DNA of 64,000 bases, taken from positions 1 to 64,000 of the IMG/VR virus record IMGVR_UViG_3300046804_004438. One strand, written 5' to 3'. The position numbers and the translations under genes were made by a program. Under the pieces are notes generated by a model. That model was given only the letters and a program-made list of their open reading frames with translations. It was not told the origin of the DNA and ran no database searches. Every line of letters begins with the position of its first letter. Positions within the stretch are counted from its first letter, which is position 1. The stretch is from a virus. Shown here in pieces: positions 1 through 10,084 of this stretch.

Positions 1-3000
1 TCCACCGTTATCACTACCTAGTATCATATTATTATTATTAATAGTAGTGGGATATATCCAACACTCAACAGTAAAATCTCCTAATAGCGGAATGTTAGGA
101 CTTGCTGGGATTTGTAAATAATCAGTACTACCATTAAAATACATACTAGTCCCACCAAACTTACTCTGCGTAGAACTGATTGCAGCTGAACCATATGTTG
201 TTATATTATTCTTAGCAGTTTGATCAATGATACCCGCATTAGTTGCATTAAGAAGAAATGTTGTTGTGCTATTAGCAGTTAAAGGTGCTGTAGGAACTGT
301 AATTGTAGTTTGTGCAGGATCATATGCTGCTATACCATTGATAACTCTCAAATTGGAAATATAACCGTTCCAATAGCTAGTTGTATCTGTAGATCTCCCA
401 ATATTCTGAGTAGTGCTACTAGTTAAGAAACTTGCGCTAGATGTTGCAGTTGCAACTCTTGTTCCGTTAATAAACAAAGCTACTGAAGTACCTGATCTTA
501 CGTAAGCCATATGATACCATTGGTTAGATGTAAGACTGCTGTAAGAATAATCTAATATAACATCGACACCATAACGTCCAAGTCGTAAAACACTACTAGC
601 AGTGTTAACCCATATCTGCATACCGTTAGTTGCACCATTATCAACTATAAATTGATTACCCGTACTCCAGGCATTATTTTTGTACAACCAGAATTCGACA
701 GTAAAACTATTAGAACCTACACCGAAAACATTGGATGAAGAAGAAAGATAATCAGAACTGCCGTTGAAACTAATGCTTCCTCCGATTGATGTATTAGAAT
801 ATGTAGAAGATGGTGAGAATGGTGAGAATGGTTGTACTGCTGCTGCAGAACCTGTAATGGTTAATGTATACGCGTTAGTAGAATTATCTTTAAAGTAATT
901 ACTCTGACATGTTAAAAGCTGTGTACCTGAAACTGCTGTTAAAGGTGATAAAGATGGTGTAAATGCAGCGGTATATAGAGCAGTACCTGTAACAACTCTC
1001 AAGTTAGAAATATAACCAGCAAACGGATTAATAAGTGAACCTGACTCCACACCTATTCTAGTTGTAGCTGAAGTAAAATTAGTACTATTAGTAACAGTAG
1101 TTATAAGACTTCCATCTACATATAACCTTAAATTTGTTCCTGATCTAGAAACTGCAATATGGGCCCATCTACCTAATAGATTAGGAACAACAGCAGAACT
1201 TATAATATTTGCAACACCGTTGTTAATAACACTGATAGTAGTAGAAGTTGTTATTTCTAGTCTAAATGTATTACAGAATATAGTTGATGCTTGATTAACA
1301 GTGAGAAACGTCCAGGCTTCAACAGTAAAGTCACCTGACCCAACTGCAAAATTAGGTGTTGTTAAGTAACTAGTATTAACGCCAGGAAAATAATTGGACC
1401 AGCCGGTCTGACTAAACGGGCTTAATGTGCCTTGTTGTGGTTTTGCATTAGCAGCTATAGCTACACCACCAGAAGAAATCAAAGGATTTCCTGTTGTTGA
1501 AATTGTTAAATTATTAGTACTATTATCGACAAATCTTGCTGATTGACTAGTTAAAAGTTGAGTATTTGAGATAGCAGTTAGAGGAGCAGTAGGTGGTGTA
1601 AAAGAAGAAGTGTAGAGTGCAGTACCTTTTAATATTCTAACGTTAGAAATATACCCGTTAAAATAAATGTAACCTAGATTGTACGGAAACGCACCAATTG
1701 TAATAGGTGTGGATGATGTACTAATTGCGCCAATATTAGCTAGACCACCTGCATTTGCTAATGTACCGTTAACAAATGCATATCCTACACCTCCGCTAAC
1801 AACCATAGCAACATGATACCACTGGTTAGTGTTTGTAGTAGTTGTATAGTCGTAATTTTTTTCACCCGCACTTGATCCAGTAGTATTAAATGTAAATCTT
1901 AACTGATTAGCATTTAGTCTTCTTACACCAAATCCTGGCTGCCATGTAGCACCACTTTGATATAACCCTTTGAAAACTAATCCACCATCATTGTTAGAAA
2001 GTGCGTAGAACCAAAATTCAACAGTATAATCGCCTGATCCCATTTCAAATAATGAACTGTTAGCAGCAGGAGTGGTTATATAATCTGTGGATCCATTGAA
2101 ATAATTACTAAACGTAGTTCCTGTTGCAGCAGGAATATATGTGTTTGCAGAACTATCTAAAAATACTGTGTTATTAGCACCGTTAGTACCATCACCATGT
2201 AGTAGTAATGTATTATACGGAAAGTATGTATCAATAGGTGTGTTTAATGCAGTAAGTGTGCCAGATGTTGTAAATGTATGTACAATATTTGATCCAGCCA
2301 GGTTATTAACATTGGTTACTGTACCACCAGTGAATTGCTGAGGAGCAGGGTAGTTGAATACTACTATACCTGAGCCGCCAGATCCGTTAGAGTTTGAACC
2401 TGAACCTCCACCTCCTCCACCTCCTCCTCCACTACCAGTATTGGTAGTTCCAGGAGCACCCGATCCATTTGAAGCATTATTACCACTACCTCCACCACCA
2501 GTACCACCGGTTCCAGCAAGTGCAGAATACGGACTATAACCACCACCTCCACCTCCGCCAGCATATGCAGTATTTGAACCAGTAATACTATAATATAATC
2601 CAGTGCCACCGTTACCTGCTTGTGCATGAGTAGCATTAGTACCTGCAGCACCAGCTCCTCCTCCACCACCACCCCCAGTAGCATTACCACCAGCGCCAGC
2701 TGTTCCAGTAGCCGTCCCCCCATCATTACCTTGTCCTGCTGTTCCAGCTCCATTGTTGGTAGCTGAGCCGTTACCGTATGCACCTCCACCAGAACCTCCT
2801 GATGTGGCTGCATAACTTGGTGTTACAGCACCAGCACCATAACCACCACCCTGCATAGTTATAGTACTCAGACCAGTACCTGAAATAACTGTATTTGTTC
2901 CCTTAGTTGGAAGAGCAGAATAAGTTGCAGGCCCTGCACCACCTGCACCTACTGTAATCGTATAACTAGATGAATTACTACCTGCAAGTAAATTGCTATT

Positions 3001-3192
3001 ATTACTAAAATATAAACCACCTGCACCACCACCACCACCAAAATCCATACCACCTGCACCACCACCAGCAACTGCTAGAACTTGTACGTTTACTTGTGTA
3101 CCACCAGCAACAAATACATATGGAACCGCACTTGTAGAATTATATCTTTGTGCTGTATATTTTCTACCTGATGCAAGTGACTTGGTTGACAT
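1..3192 (-). CDS. Large glycine-rich, LamG-repeat adhesin/tail fibre protein (C-terminus off the window)
   Basis: The frame opens at an ATG (protein starts MSTKSLASG) and stays open to base 1, so 1064 residues are visible and the C-terminus is missing. Residues about 35-270 are a glycine-rich region with long Gly runs, as in glycine-rich phage adhesin domains. It is followed by three concanavalin A/LamG-like domains (roughly residues 325-520, 585-730 and 790-955) and the start of a fourth. Each shows the pattern YFNGSTDY ... GDYTVEFW ... QWYHVA ... GYISNLRI. LamG folds usually bind carbohydrate or protein ligands, so a distal receptor-binding or capsid-decorating role is inferred. It lies directly downstream of the collagen-like fibre genes. 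The glycine-rich stretch creates long false frames on both strands. Confidence 0.85.
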   Translation of the reverse strand, partial: MSTKSLASGRKYTAQRYNSTSAVPYVFVAGGTQVNVQVLAVAGGGAGGMDFGGGGGAGGLYFSNNSNLLAGSNSSSYTITVGAGGAGPATYSALPTKGTNTVISGTGLSTITMQGGGYGAGAVTPSYAATSGGSGGGAYGNGSATNNGAGTAGQGNDGGTATGTAGAGGNATGGGGGGGAGAAGTNATHAQAGNGGTGLYYSITGSNTAYAGGGGGGGYSPYSALAGTGGTGGGGSGNNASNGSGAPGTTNTGSGGGGGGGGGSGSNSNGSGGSGIVVFNYPAPQQFTGGTVTNVNNLAGSNIVHTFTTSGTLTALNTPIDTYFPYNTLLLHGDGTNGANNTVFLDSSANTYIPAATGTTFSNYFNGSTDYITTPAANSSLFEMGSGDYTVEFWFYALSNNDGGLVFKGLYQSGATWQPGFGVRRLNANQLRFTFNTTGSSAGEKNYDYTTTTNTNQWYHVAMVVSGGVGYAFVNGTLANAGGLANIGAISTSSTPITIGAFPYNLGYIYFNGYISNVRILKGTALYTSSFTPPTAPLTAISNTQLLTSQSARFVDNSTNNLTISTTGNPLISSGGVAIAANAKPQQGTLSPFSQTGWSNYFPGVNTSYLTTPNFAVGSGDFTVEAWTFLTVNQASTIFCNTFRLEITTSTTISVINNGVANIISSAVVPNLLGRWAHIAVSRSGTNLRLYVDGSLITTVTNSTNFTSATTRIGVESGSLINPFAGYISNLRVVTGTALYTAAFTPSLSPLTAVSGTQLLTCQSNYFKDNSTNAYTLTITGSAAAVQPFSPFSPSSTYSNTSIGGSISFNGSSDYLSSSSNVFGVGSNSFTVEFWLYKNNAWSTGNQFIVDNGATNGMQIWVNTASSVLRLGRYGVDVILDYSYSSLTSNQWYHMAYVRSGTSVALFINGTRVATATSSASFLTSSTTQNIGRSTDTTSYWNGYISNLRVINGIAAYDPAQTTITVPTAPLTANSTTTFLLNATNAGIIDQTAKNNITTYGSAAISSTQSKFGGTSMYFNGSTDYLQIPASPNIPLLGDFTVECWIYPTTINNNNMILGSDNGG

Positions 3193-3194
3193 AA

Positions 3195-3527
3195 TTAAAC
3201 AATCTCTGATCCAAATAGACTAAATGCAAGATTAGCAGTGTTGTTTGCAAACACTGCAATAGAATCATTAGAACTCAAAGTTATACCAATTGTTAGTGAT
3301 ATACTATCATTTCCAGGAATTGCAGTATCATAGGCAAGATAGTGCTTGTTAGCTAAAGTATCACCGCTTCTGATTGCTGCTATTCTAAATGCTCTCGCTA
3401 CGTTATCTATATTACAAATATTGATAGTAGAAATAACAGTATTAGTTGCAACAGGTACTGTATACACCGTGTTTGATGTATTAGCAGTTGGTGATACCTG
3501 ACCTAGAATTTTATATAAATTTGCCAT
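3195..3527 (-). CDS. Small conserved virion-type protein, function unknown
   Basis: 110 residues starting MANLYKILGQ, rich in Ser, Thr, Asn and Ile with the alternating pattern of an all-beta protein (VYTVPVATNTVISTINICN). There are no cysteine clusters, signal peptide or membrane segment. It sits between two giant adhesion genes with almost no spacing, so it is likely a small structural or accessory subunit of the fibre complex. I do not recognise a named domain. The function is inferred from position only. Confidence 0.7.
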   Translation of the reverse strand: MANLYKILGQVSPTANTSNTVYTVPVATNTVISTINICNIDNVARAFRIAAIRSGDTLANKHYLAYDTAIPGNDSISLTIGITLSSNDSIAVFANNTANLAFSLFGSEIV

Positions 3528-3535
3528 TTATTAAC

Positions 3536-6500
3536 TTATGCTCCCATAAGAAGAAAACTACTTAATGTTTCTAAACCAGCACCAGCCGATCCTGTATATC
3601 CTGTTCCTATAGATCCAGTATATCCGATAAGACCAGTACCGTTTTCAAGATTACGAATTTCTACTAATGTGCCTACTGGTGGTGTGAATGTGAATGCTAA
3701 TGTTGTTCCAGATATTGTATAGTGAACAACGGGTGCCTGAACAAGACCATTAACAGAAACTATTATGTTGTTCTGACTATTGACTGTATTTGTTAATGTA
3801 AATGATGTCTGTGTACCGTTTGCAGTAAACTGTTGTGATAGAGCATTCGTAGGTGTGGTAACAGAAGGCTGAATAGCAGTAACAGTAACCCACTGACTAC
3901 TATCACCATCATCATAGTAAATATATGTTTCACCAACAGCACTGTTATACCATAGATTACCAGCTGATGGAGATCCAGGTGCAGAATCTGATATCGTTAC
4001 AGATGCACCACCTCCACCACCAGAACCAGCAGAGCCTGTGTAACCTATTGCACCCTGTGAACCAGCATATCCAGCACCAGAAGAACCAGTATATCCTGCT
4101 CCAGCCGAACCAACATAACCTACCGATCCATCATAACCTGCTGAACCAGAATATCCAAGTGAACCAATTGAACCAGTGTAACCTGTAGATCCAAACGAAC
4201 CAGTATAGCCTACTGATCCATCATAACCAGTAGATCCAAATGAGCCAGTATATCCTGTATTACCAAATGATCCTGTGTATCCAGTAGATCCAAACGAGCC
4301 AGTATATCCTGTACCACCTTGCGATCCTGTAAATCCCAGATCACCTTGTACACCTTGAGAACCCGTATAGCCAGTACCACCTTGTGATCCTGTGAAACCT
4401 GTTGTACCTTGATCGCCCTTTGAACCCACATAACCAGTAGTACCCTGAACACCCTCAGAACCAGTATAGCCTACATTACCTTGTATACCTTGTGATCCAG
4501 TATAACCACTAGTTCCTTGAGAACCTTGTGAACCTGCATAACCTACAGATCCTGTAAATCCAGTATCACCTTGAGATCCCACGAAACCAGTAGAACCAGT
4601 ATATCCTGTATCACCTTTATTACCAGTTCTTGCAAACGTAATGACTGTATTAGTACCATTGGAAAATGATGTTACACCACTTAGGTATGATACAGGGACA
4701 TCAAAATGATCTACATCTTCTGTGTGTGCTCCCACGATAGCAAACATAGCATAGTTAAGATTGTTTGCTACATCACGTATCGAGAAGTGACCTTTAATAG
4801 AGGATGTCGAATCATCTATCGTCTGTAAGAATGAATAACTGTTTGCTCCTAGATTGTCAATATAATCAATGAAAAGCGTAGTAACAGAATTGAACGCAGT
4901 ATTATCAAAGTTTAGAAATCCATTAGCAGTAGATGTATGTGTTGTGTTTGTACTATAAATGTAATCAAAAGCAGCACCACCAAACTCACCAGTGGGACCT
5001 TGTGAACCAACAAATCCCGTATCACCTTTTGAACCAGTATAACCTGATGTTCCTTGACTACCAGTAGAACCTGTATAACCGGTACTACCCTGGGAGCCAT
5101 CAAAACCAGTTGTACCCTGAGAACCCGTTGAACCTGTATAGCCTTGATTACCTTGAGACCCGGTTGAACCAGTATAACCTAGATCACCCTGTAAACCCTG
5201 TGAACCTGTATAACCAGTACCACCCTGTGATCCAGTGAATCCAACTCCACCAGTTGTTCCTTGAGAACCAGTAAATCCAGTTCCCCCTTGTGATCCATCA
5301 TATCCAGTTCCCCCCTGTGATCCAACAAACCCTGTTGTTCCTTGAGCACCTTGGGATCCTGTATATCCAGCACCAGTAGAACCTGTATAACCTACACCTT
5401 GTGAACCTACAAAACCAATAGAACCAACGAAACCAGTATCACCTCTTGATCCTGTGTAACCAGTATCACCAATATCACCAGTTCTTGCAAAAGTTATAAT
5501 AATATCAAGACCATTACTAAACGTGTTAGATCCAGATAAGAAAGTGGTAGGAACACTAAAGTAATTAGTAAAATGAGTATGATTACCAGTAATAGCAAAC
5601 AATACAAAATGATTCGTGTTTGCTTTTTCCGTTACAGTAAAGTGACCTTTGATTGACGATGTCGAATCATCAATAGTCTGTAAGAAGTTATATACTGATT
5701 GGAAGTTATCTGCATTCTCGTTTATATAAAGTGTGTTAGCCTGAGATGCATTTGTATTACTGAACTTGAGGCCACCATTTCCAGGATCAGAGTTGTCTGT
5801 GTTTGCATTAAACGTATAATCAAATGCAGCACCACCAAATGTTCCTTGTGGACCTTGCGAGCCTACAAATCCAGTATCACCTTTAGAACCAGTATAACCA
5901 GAATTACCTACGTCACCTTTAGATCCAGTATAACCTAAAGAACCTAATGAACCTGTAAATCCAACATCACCTTGTGAGCCTGTGTAGCCTGTACCACCTT
6001 GTGATCCTACAAATCCTGATGAACCTTGTGATCCGGACGATCCAGTATAACCTACAGATCCAGTGAATCCTATAGATCCTGTATAACCTAACGATCCTAT
6101 AGATCCAGTAAATCCTATGTTACCTTGTGAACCAGTATAACCAGTATCACCCTTGGAACCTGTATATCCTGTACCACCCTGTGAACCAACAAACCCTGTT
6201 GTTCCCTGCGCACCTTGAGATCCAGTAAATCCTACATCACCCTGAGATCCTGAATAACCTATCGATCCAGTAAATCCAAGCGAACCTGCATAGCCAGTGT
6301 CACCCCTTGAACCTGTATAACCAGTATCACCAATATCACCTGTTCTTGCAAAAGTAATAACAACATTGGTACCATTGGTGAATGAAGTGACACCACTTAA
6401 ATATGAGATTGGAACATTAAAATGATCCGTCTCTTCTGTGTGTGATCCAATGATAGAGAACATTGCATAATTCAATGAATTAGCATTATCTCTGATTGAG

Positions 6501-7510
6501 AAGTGACCCTTTATGGAAGAAGTGGAATCATCAATAGTTTGTAAGAATGAATAACTATTAGCACCCAATCCATCAATATAATCAATGTAGAGTGCATTAG
6601 CAGAAGAAAGATTGGTATTGCTAAAGTTTAAGTAACCATCTGGCGTAGTTGTATGAGTAGTGTTTGTAGAAAAATTATAGTTAAAGGCTGCACCACCAAA
6701 AGTGCCTTGAGGACCCTGTGAACCAACAAAGCCAGTATCACCTTTAGAACCTACAAAACCAGTGACACCTTGAACACCCTGTGATCCAGTGTATCCAGTA
6801 GATCCAAACGAACCAGTGTAACCGATATCACCTTGTGATCCAGTGTATCCAGTACCACCTTGTGATCCTACAAATCCAGTAGCACCTTGATTACCTTGTG
6901 ATCCAGTAAAACCAACCGAACCAATTGAACCTGTATAACCTACGGAACCAGATGTGCTTATTGTAAGAGTCTTAGGAGCAGTATTGCTTGTAGAAAGAAC
7001 AATACCTGCACCATTAGCAATTTTTAAAGTGTCTTCACCAACAGCTATTATACTATCTTGGCCATCAACATTTATAGTCTTAAAACCAGAACCAAGACTT
7101 ACAAATACATTACCCTGACCTTCATCTATTACATTGAATCCAGTAGAATTGTCAAAATTAATTGTTTTGACACTAGATACACTTACTTGAGGAGTGTTAC
7201 CTTGTTGGTATACTTGGTTGACAGATAATGTAGCAGGAGGTGCTGTCCAATATACAGATGATCCATTTGATGCTAATAATTGACCGGATGAACCTAGAGA
7301 ATTGTTTGCATTTAATTTATTAATGTATATTGTATTAGAAACGTTTACGTTAGTATTATTAGCACCAATTTCATATACAGAGGAGCCATTGCTGGAATAT
7401 AAAATCCCATCAGCCAGATTGAGTGCTAATTCACCTGTTTGTAAAATTGATGTATTAGGAACGCGACCAGTTATTGAGGTGCGCTTCACCTGTATCAGAT
7501 TATTTGCCAT
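3536..7510 (-). CDS. Giant collagen-like tail fibre protein with three globular modules
   Basis: 1324 residues. The N-terminus ([12 protein letters not shown] ... [13 protein letters not shown]) is a fibre-attachment motif also seen, in variant form, in the 615-aa neighbour. Most of the rest is Gly-X-Y collagen-like sequence built from units such as GYTGSQG, GFVGSQG and GDTGYTGS. Three related globular modules of about 125 residues, each opening with FGGAAF and closing with ITFARTG, interrupt the collagen-like strands. A C-terminal beta module (VNGLVQAP ... [15 protein letters not shown]) resembles three modules in the 2272-aa fibre. Collagen-like repeats form trimeric rods, so a long flexible host-contact fibre is likely. 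The near-identical repeats favour recombination and length change. Confidence 0.88.
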   Translation of the reverse strand: MANNLIQVKRTSITGRVPNTSILQTGELALNLADGILYSSNGSSVYEIGANNTNVNVSNTIYINKLNANNSLGSSGQLLASNGSSVYWTAPPATLSVNQVYQQGNTPQVSVSSVKTINFDNSTGFNVIDEGQGNVFVSLGSGFKTINVDGQDSIIAVGEDTLKIANGAGIVLSTSNTAPKTLTISTSGSVGYTGSIGSVGFTGSQGNQGATGFVGSQGGTGYTGSQGDIGYTGSFGSTGYTGSQGVQGVTGFVGSKGDTGFVGSQGPQGTFGGAAFNYNFSTNTTHTTTPDGYLNFSNTNLSSANALYIDYIDGLGANSYSFLQTIDDSTSSIKGHFSIRDNANSLNYAMFSIIGSHTEETDHFNVPISYLSGVTSFTNGTNVVITFARTGDIGDTGYTGSRGDTGYAGSLGFTGSIGYSGSQGDVGFTGSQGAQGTTGFVGSQGGTGYTGSKGDTGYTGSQGNIGFTGSIGSLGYTGSIGFTGSVGYTGSSGSQGSSGFVGSQGGTGYTGSQGDVGFTGSLGSLGYTGSKGDVGNSGYTGSKGDTGFVGSQGPQGTFGGAAFDYTFNANTDNSDPGNGGLKFSNTNASQANTLYINENADNFQSVYNFLQTIDDSTSSIKGHFTVTEKANTNHFVLFAITGNHTHFTNYFSVPTTFLSGSNTFSNGLDIIITFARTGDIGDTGYTGSRGDTGFVGSIGFVGSQGVGYTGSTGAGYTGSQGAQGTTGFVGSQGGTGYDGSQGGTGFTGSQGTTGGVGFTGSQGGTGYTGSQGLQGDLGYTGSTGSQGNQGYTGSTGSQGTTGFDGSQGSTGYTGSTGSQGTSGYTGSKGDTGFVGSQGPTGEFGGAAFDYIYSTNTTHTSTANGFLNFDNTAFNSVTTLFIDYIDNLGANSYSFLQTIDDSTSSIKGHFSIRDVANNLNYAMFAIVGAHTEDVDHFDVPVSYLSGVTSFSNGTNTVITFARTGNKGDTGYTGSTGFVGSQGDTGFTGSVGYAGSQGSQGTSGYTGSQGIQGNVGYTGSEGVQGTTGYVGSKGDQGTTGFTGSQGGTGYTGSQGVQGDLGFTGSQGGTGYTGSFGSTGYTGSFGNTGYTGSFGSTGYDGSVGYTGSFGSTGYTGSIGSLGYSGSAGYDGSVGYVGSAGAGYTGSSGAGYAGSQGAIGYTGSAGSGGGGGASVTISDSAPGSPSAGNLWYNSAVGETYIYYDDGDSSQWVTVTAIQPSVTTPTNALSQQFTANGTQTSFTLTNTVNSQNNIIVSVNGLVQAPVVHYTISGTTLAFTFTPPVGTLVEIRNLENGTGLIGYTGSIGTGYTGSAGAGLETLSSFLLMGA
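4620..6710 (-). repeat. Three homologous globular fibre modules (about 4620-4990, 5470-5850, 6330-6710)
   Basis: Each copy encodes FGGAAF, then a YxFxxNT segment, a conserved core [17 protein letters not shown], and a closing [15 protein letters not shown]-type sequence. The copies are separated by Gly-X-Y stretches and are related to four further copies in the larger fibre gene. The core is nearly invariant while the flanking loops differ. Confidence 0.8.
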
Positions 7511-7525
7511 ATGGCCCTCTTACAA

Positions 7526-7539
7526 ACAGTATATACTGT
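7526..7539. other. 14-bp perfect palindrome between fibre-region genes
   Basis: ACAGTATATACTGT lies in the 28-bp gap between the 1324-aa fibre gene and the 66-aa coiled-coil gene, touching the stop codon of the latter. It could be a protein-binding site or a small RNA hairpin. Nothing else supports a function. Confidence 0.35.
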
Positions 7540-7739
7540 CAGGAATCAGAATCATTTTTCTTTGTCTTGGAGTTAGCCTTATCTAAGGCTTTTTGTAACT
7601 CCTCAACTTTACTATTTAGCGATGCGTTTTGCTGCTCATAAAAAGATATCTGAGCTGATTGCAAGATGTTTGTCTTGGTCAGCTCAGATACAAAATTAAC
7701 TAATTTTTCCACGTATAAATTAAAAAATTCAGGTCCCAT
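7539..7739 (-). CDS. Small coiled-coil protein of the fibre cluster
   Basis: 66 residues starting MGPEFFNLYVEKLVNF. A predicted coiled coil covers about residues 8-58 (heptad-like LVNFVSELTKTNIL ... LNSKVEELQKALDKA), followed by a Lys/Asp/Ser-rich tail. Similar short coiled-coil proteins are common beside fibre genes of marine T4-like phages, by my recollection. A fibre assembly or joint role is inferred from position. Spacing to both neighbours is under 30 bp, so it is probably cotranscribed. Confidence 0.75.
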   Translation of the reverse strand: MGPEFFNLYVEKLVNFVSELTKTNILQSAQISFYEQQNASLNSKVEELQKALDKANSKTKKNDSDS

Positions 7740-7761
7740 AATATAAAATCTTTCTTAGTTA

Positions 7762-9609
7762 TCAGAAAGTGCCACCATCAAGTGATGAGTAATAGAGATT
7801 GTATCCATCCGATTGTAGGAATGTACCTGCAGCGCCTGGATCTAGTTTTACTAATCCGCTTGCAACGTTACCCACAAGCAACTGTCCACCAGTGTATGTC
7901 TTAAAGCCAGTACCACCAGATGAAGCAGCAAGTGGAGTAGACAATGTTAAAGTGTTTGCTTGGATTGCAACCGCAAGACCACTAGTTGCAGTTATATTTA
8001 AATTGGTTCCGTTAGATACTAATGCACCAGAATTTAAATATGCCTGTAATGTTGCTTGATTGTAAGTATTATTGGCAGTATCAACAAATGTTGTTGGTGT
8101 TACTTGTAGACCATCAAATATTTTGTATATACCATCTGATGCATCACGGAAGAAACCAGTATGTTCGTGAGCACCACCGCCAACATTGTAGTTACCAAAG
8201 AAACCAATATCAAGAAGGTCTGTATTGGTATTGTTAGCTGCAAGTTGAATTAACGGGTCAGTAACAATATAAGATTCAACGTTAGAATATACTGCGTTAC
8301 CAGTAATATGAACGTCACCACCAACATACAAGTCGTGATAAATTGTAGCAGTATTAGAAATAAAATTACTGTTAACTGTTAAACCATATACTTGTATTGT
8401 ATTTGCTGCTGCAGTAACAGTAGTGTCACTAGAAGAACCTAACTGTAACTGAGTAAAGTAACCTGTGTTATAAACTGCACCTACTGTACCAATATTGAAT
8501 GAATTATCTGAAGTAGGTATTACTGTACCGTACAAGCTACCATTAAGAGTAACTCTATCTTGGATTGCATCACCAAGAACAACGTTACCATTTAATGTAG
8601 TCTGGCCAGCAACTGTTAGCGAGTCATATGTAGTACCTGCTGCAGGGTCAACAAACAAACCAGAAGTGTTTGAAATAAGACCTGAGCTAGTTCCTAGCTT
8701 GATAGCAATAGTAGGAGTCGACCCTTCGCCAGAAGAGGTGGACATCATAATACCATTGCCAGATGTTATGCTAGCTACATAATCACCAGTTGTTTTTGTA
8801 CCAAGAGCAATACCGTCGTCTTTAACTCTCAGTGCTCCACCAAATACTTCAATTGTAGAATTGTCTACATTTGCAGAAATTGTAGGTGTAGATGTTGCAC
8901 CACCTGCAGAAGTAATAAGAACGCCACCACCTGCAACTACGTTAGCAACATATGCACCTTCCGTGTCAACACCAAGTGTTACACCATTTGCATTAGTAAT
9001 TGTAACATTAAGAGTTGCATCGCCAAGATTGTTGAATGTAACGTTACCAGTTGCATCACCAGAAAGAGTCAGTTTTGGTGAACGATTGATTGTGCCTACA
9101 TTAAGATTGTCAATGTATGTATTGGCACCTGAAAAATATAAGTTTCCTGAGAGTGTTCTAGAATCGGTATTCTGAACATATGATGGATTAACAGCTGCTG
9201 TTGATGACCAATATACTTGACCAGAACTATTAATAGCAAGAACGGAACCATCTGAACCAGTTGTGCCATTAGCAGTGATGCTGGTAATAGCAGCATTTGT
9301 AACAGAAAGACTGGTAGCAGTGATACTAGTAATATTTGCACTAGTAGCAGAAATGCTATTTGTATTGATTGTAGTAAACGTACCGTTAGAAGCAATGACT
9401 TCATTGATTCCACTAGTACTGTTAGCAACAAGCGCTTGGTTAGCAGTCAAAATACCTGGATTTCTTTGACCACCAATTGGAAGTACTTGGCCGTAGTTAC
9501 CAATGAATACTACATTACCTGCAGCTGTAAACGCTAATTCACCATTTGCAAGCGATCCAGGAGTCGCTGTACTTTGGGAGCGTTTAATTTGAATAAGATT
9601 CGAAGCCAT
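7762..9609 (-). CDS. Tail fibre-like structural protein, 615 aa
   Basis: The N-terminus (MASNLIQIKRSQSTATPG ... GELAFTAAG) matches in kind the N-terminal attachment motif of the 1324-aa fibre. The central part is rich in short Asn/Thr/Ser beta repeats (ITATSLSVTNAAITSITA), typical of trimeric beta-helical fibre shafts. The later region (YVGGDVHITGNAVYSN ... GFFGNYNVGGGAHEHTGFFRD) resembles phage structural proteins that precede a tip domain. The C-terminus is SSLDGGTF and there is no collagen-like segment. A second fibre or a partner of the collagen-like fibres is likely. Confidence 0.78.
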   Translation of the reverse strand: MASNLIQIKRSQSTATPGSLANGELAFTAAGNVVFIGNYGQVLPIGGQRNPGILTANQALVANSTSGINEVIASNGTFTTINTNSISATSANITSITATSLSVTNAAITSITANGTTGSDGSVLAINSSGQVYWSSTAAVNPSYVQNTDSRTLSGNLYFSGANTYIDNLNVGTINRSPKLTLSGDATGNVTFNNLGDATLNVTITNANGVTLGVDTEGAYVANVVAGGGVLITSAGGATSTPTISANVDNSTIEVFGGALRVKDDGIALGTKTTGDYVASITSGNGIMMSTSSGEGSTPTIAIKLGTSSGLISNTSGLFVDPAAGTTYDSLTVAGQTTLNGNVVLGDAIQDRVTLNGSLYGTVIPTSDNSFNIGTVGAVYNTGYFTQLQLGSSSDTTVTAAANTIQVYGLTVNSNFISNTATIYHDLYVGGDVHITGNAVYSNVESYIVTDPLIQLAANNTNTDLLDIGFFGNYNVGGGAHEHTGFFRDASDGIYKIFDGLQVTPTTFVDTANNTYNQATLQAYLNSGALVSNGTNLNITATSGLAVAIQANTLTLSTPLAASSGGTGFKTYTGGQLLVGNVASGLVKLDPGAAGTFLQSDGYNLYYSSLDGGTF

Positions 9610-10014
9610 TTAAAAAGATCCTCCGTCCATGATTGTATTTGATATTGTTGTATCTGAAACGTTGATAGGTAATACTTTGTATTTATCTAAATCTGAAATG
9701 TAGGTAACGATATATCCATTAGCCTGTCCAGAAATATCTACATCAGCTAATAATTTAAATTGAGTTACACCCATTGAACCCGTGTAGCCAATTTCGCCTT
9801 GTGATCCTGAATATCCTCGTGGTCCACCTGGATCACCTTGAGATCCTTTGTAACCTACGGAACCTTGAAAACCCTCTGATCCTCTGTAACCAACCGAGCC
9901 TTGATAGCCAACTACGCCAACATTTTGCCAACGGGAACCATCCCATCTCCAGGTTTTACCACCGGTGACAGCTTCCTGACCGAGCGAAGGACTATTAGGA
10001 AAAATTAATGCCAT
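9610..10014 (-). CDS. Short collagen-like structural protein
   Basis: 134 residues. The N-terminus (MALIFPNSPSLGQ ... WRWDGSRWQNVG) is a compact Trp-rich motif common at the start of marine phage structural proteins. Residues about 35-80 are Gly-X-Y repeats (GYQGSVGYRGSEG). The C-terminus ends IMDGGSF, echoing LDGGTF at the end of the adjacent 615-aa fibre, which may indicate a shared interaction tail. It abuts the 615-aa gene with no spacer. It is probably an adaptor or minor fibre subunit. Confidence 0.75.
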   Translation of the reverse strand: MALIFPNSPSLGQEAVTGGKTWRWDGSRWQNVGVVGYQGSVGYRGSEGFQGSVGYKGSQGDPGGPRGYSGSQGEIGYTGSMGVTQFKLLADVDISGQANGYIVTYISDLDKYKVLPINVSDTTISNTIMDGGSF

Positions 10015-10041
10015 TAAATTATTATATTCCCGTACTTAATT

Positions 10042-10049
10042 TATTTATT
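10042..10049 (-). promoter_or_regulatory. Possible T4-type late promoter (AATAAATA)
   Basis: The minus strand reads AATAAATA in the 70-bp gap upstream of the short collagen-like gene, about 28 bp before its ATG. T4-like late promoters have a TATAAATA box near -10 and no -35. The box differs from consensus at the first base only. Confidence 0.4.
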
Positions 10050-10084
10050 GTATTGTTTTTATTTCAGTTTCACAGGATATACCA

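Noticed and set aside
2364-2813. 149-codon frame on the minus strand in the glycine-rich region
   Set aside because: A shifted reading of the LamG adhesin gene, which stays open from 3192 to the window edge. Its Val/Leu/Glu-rich product is what frame-shifted Gly codons give.
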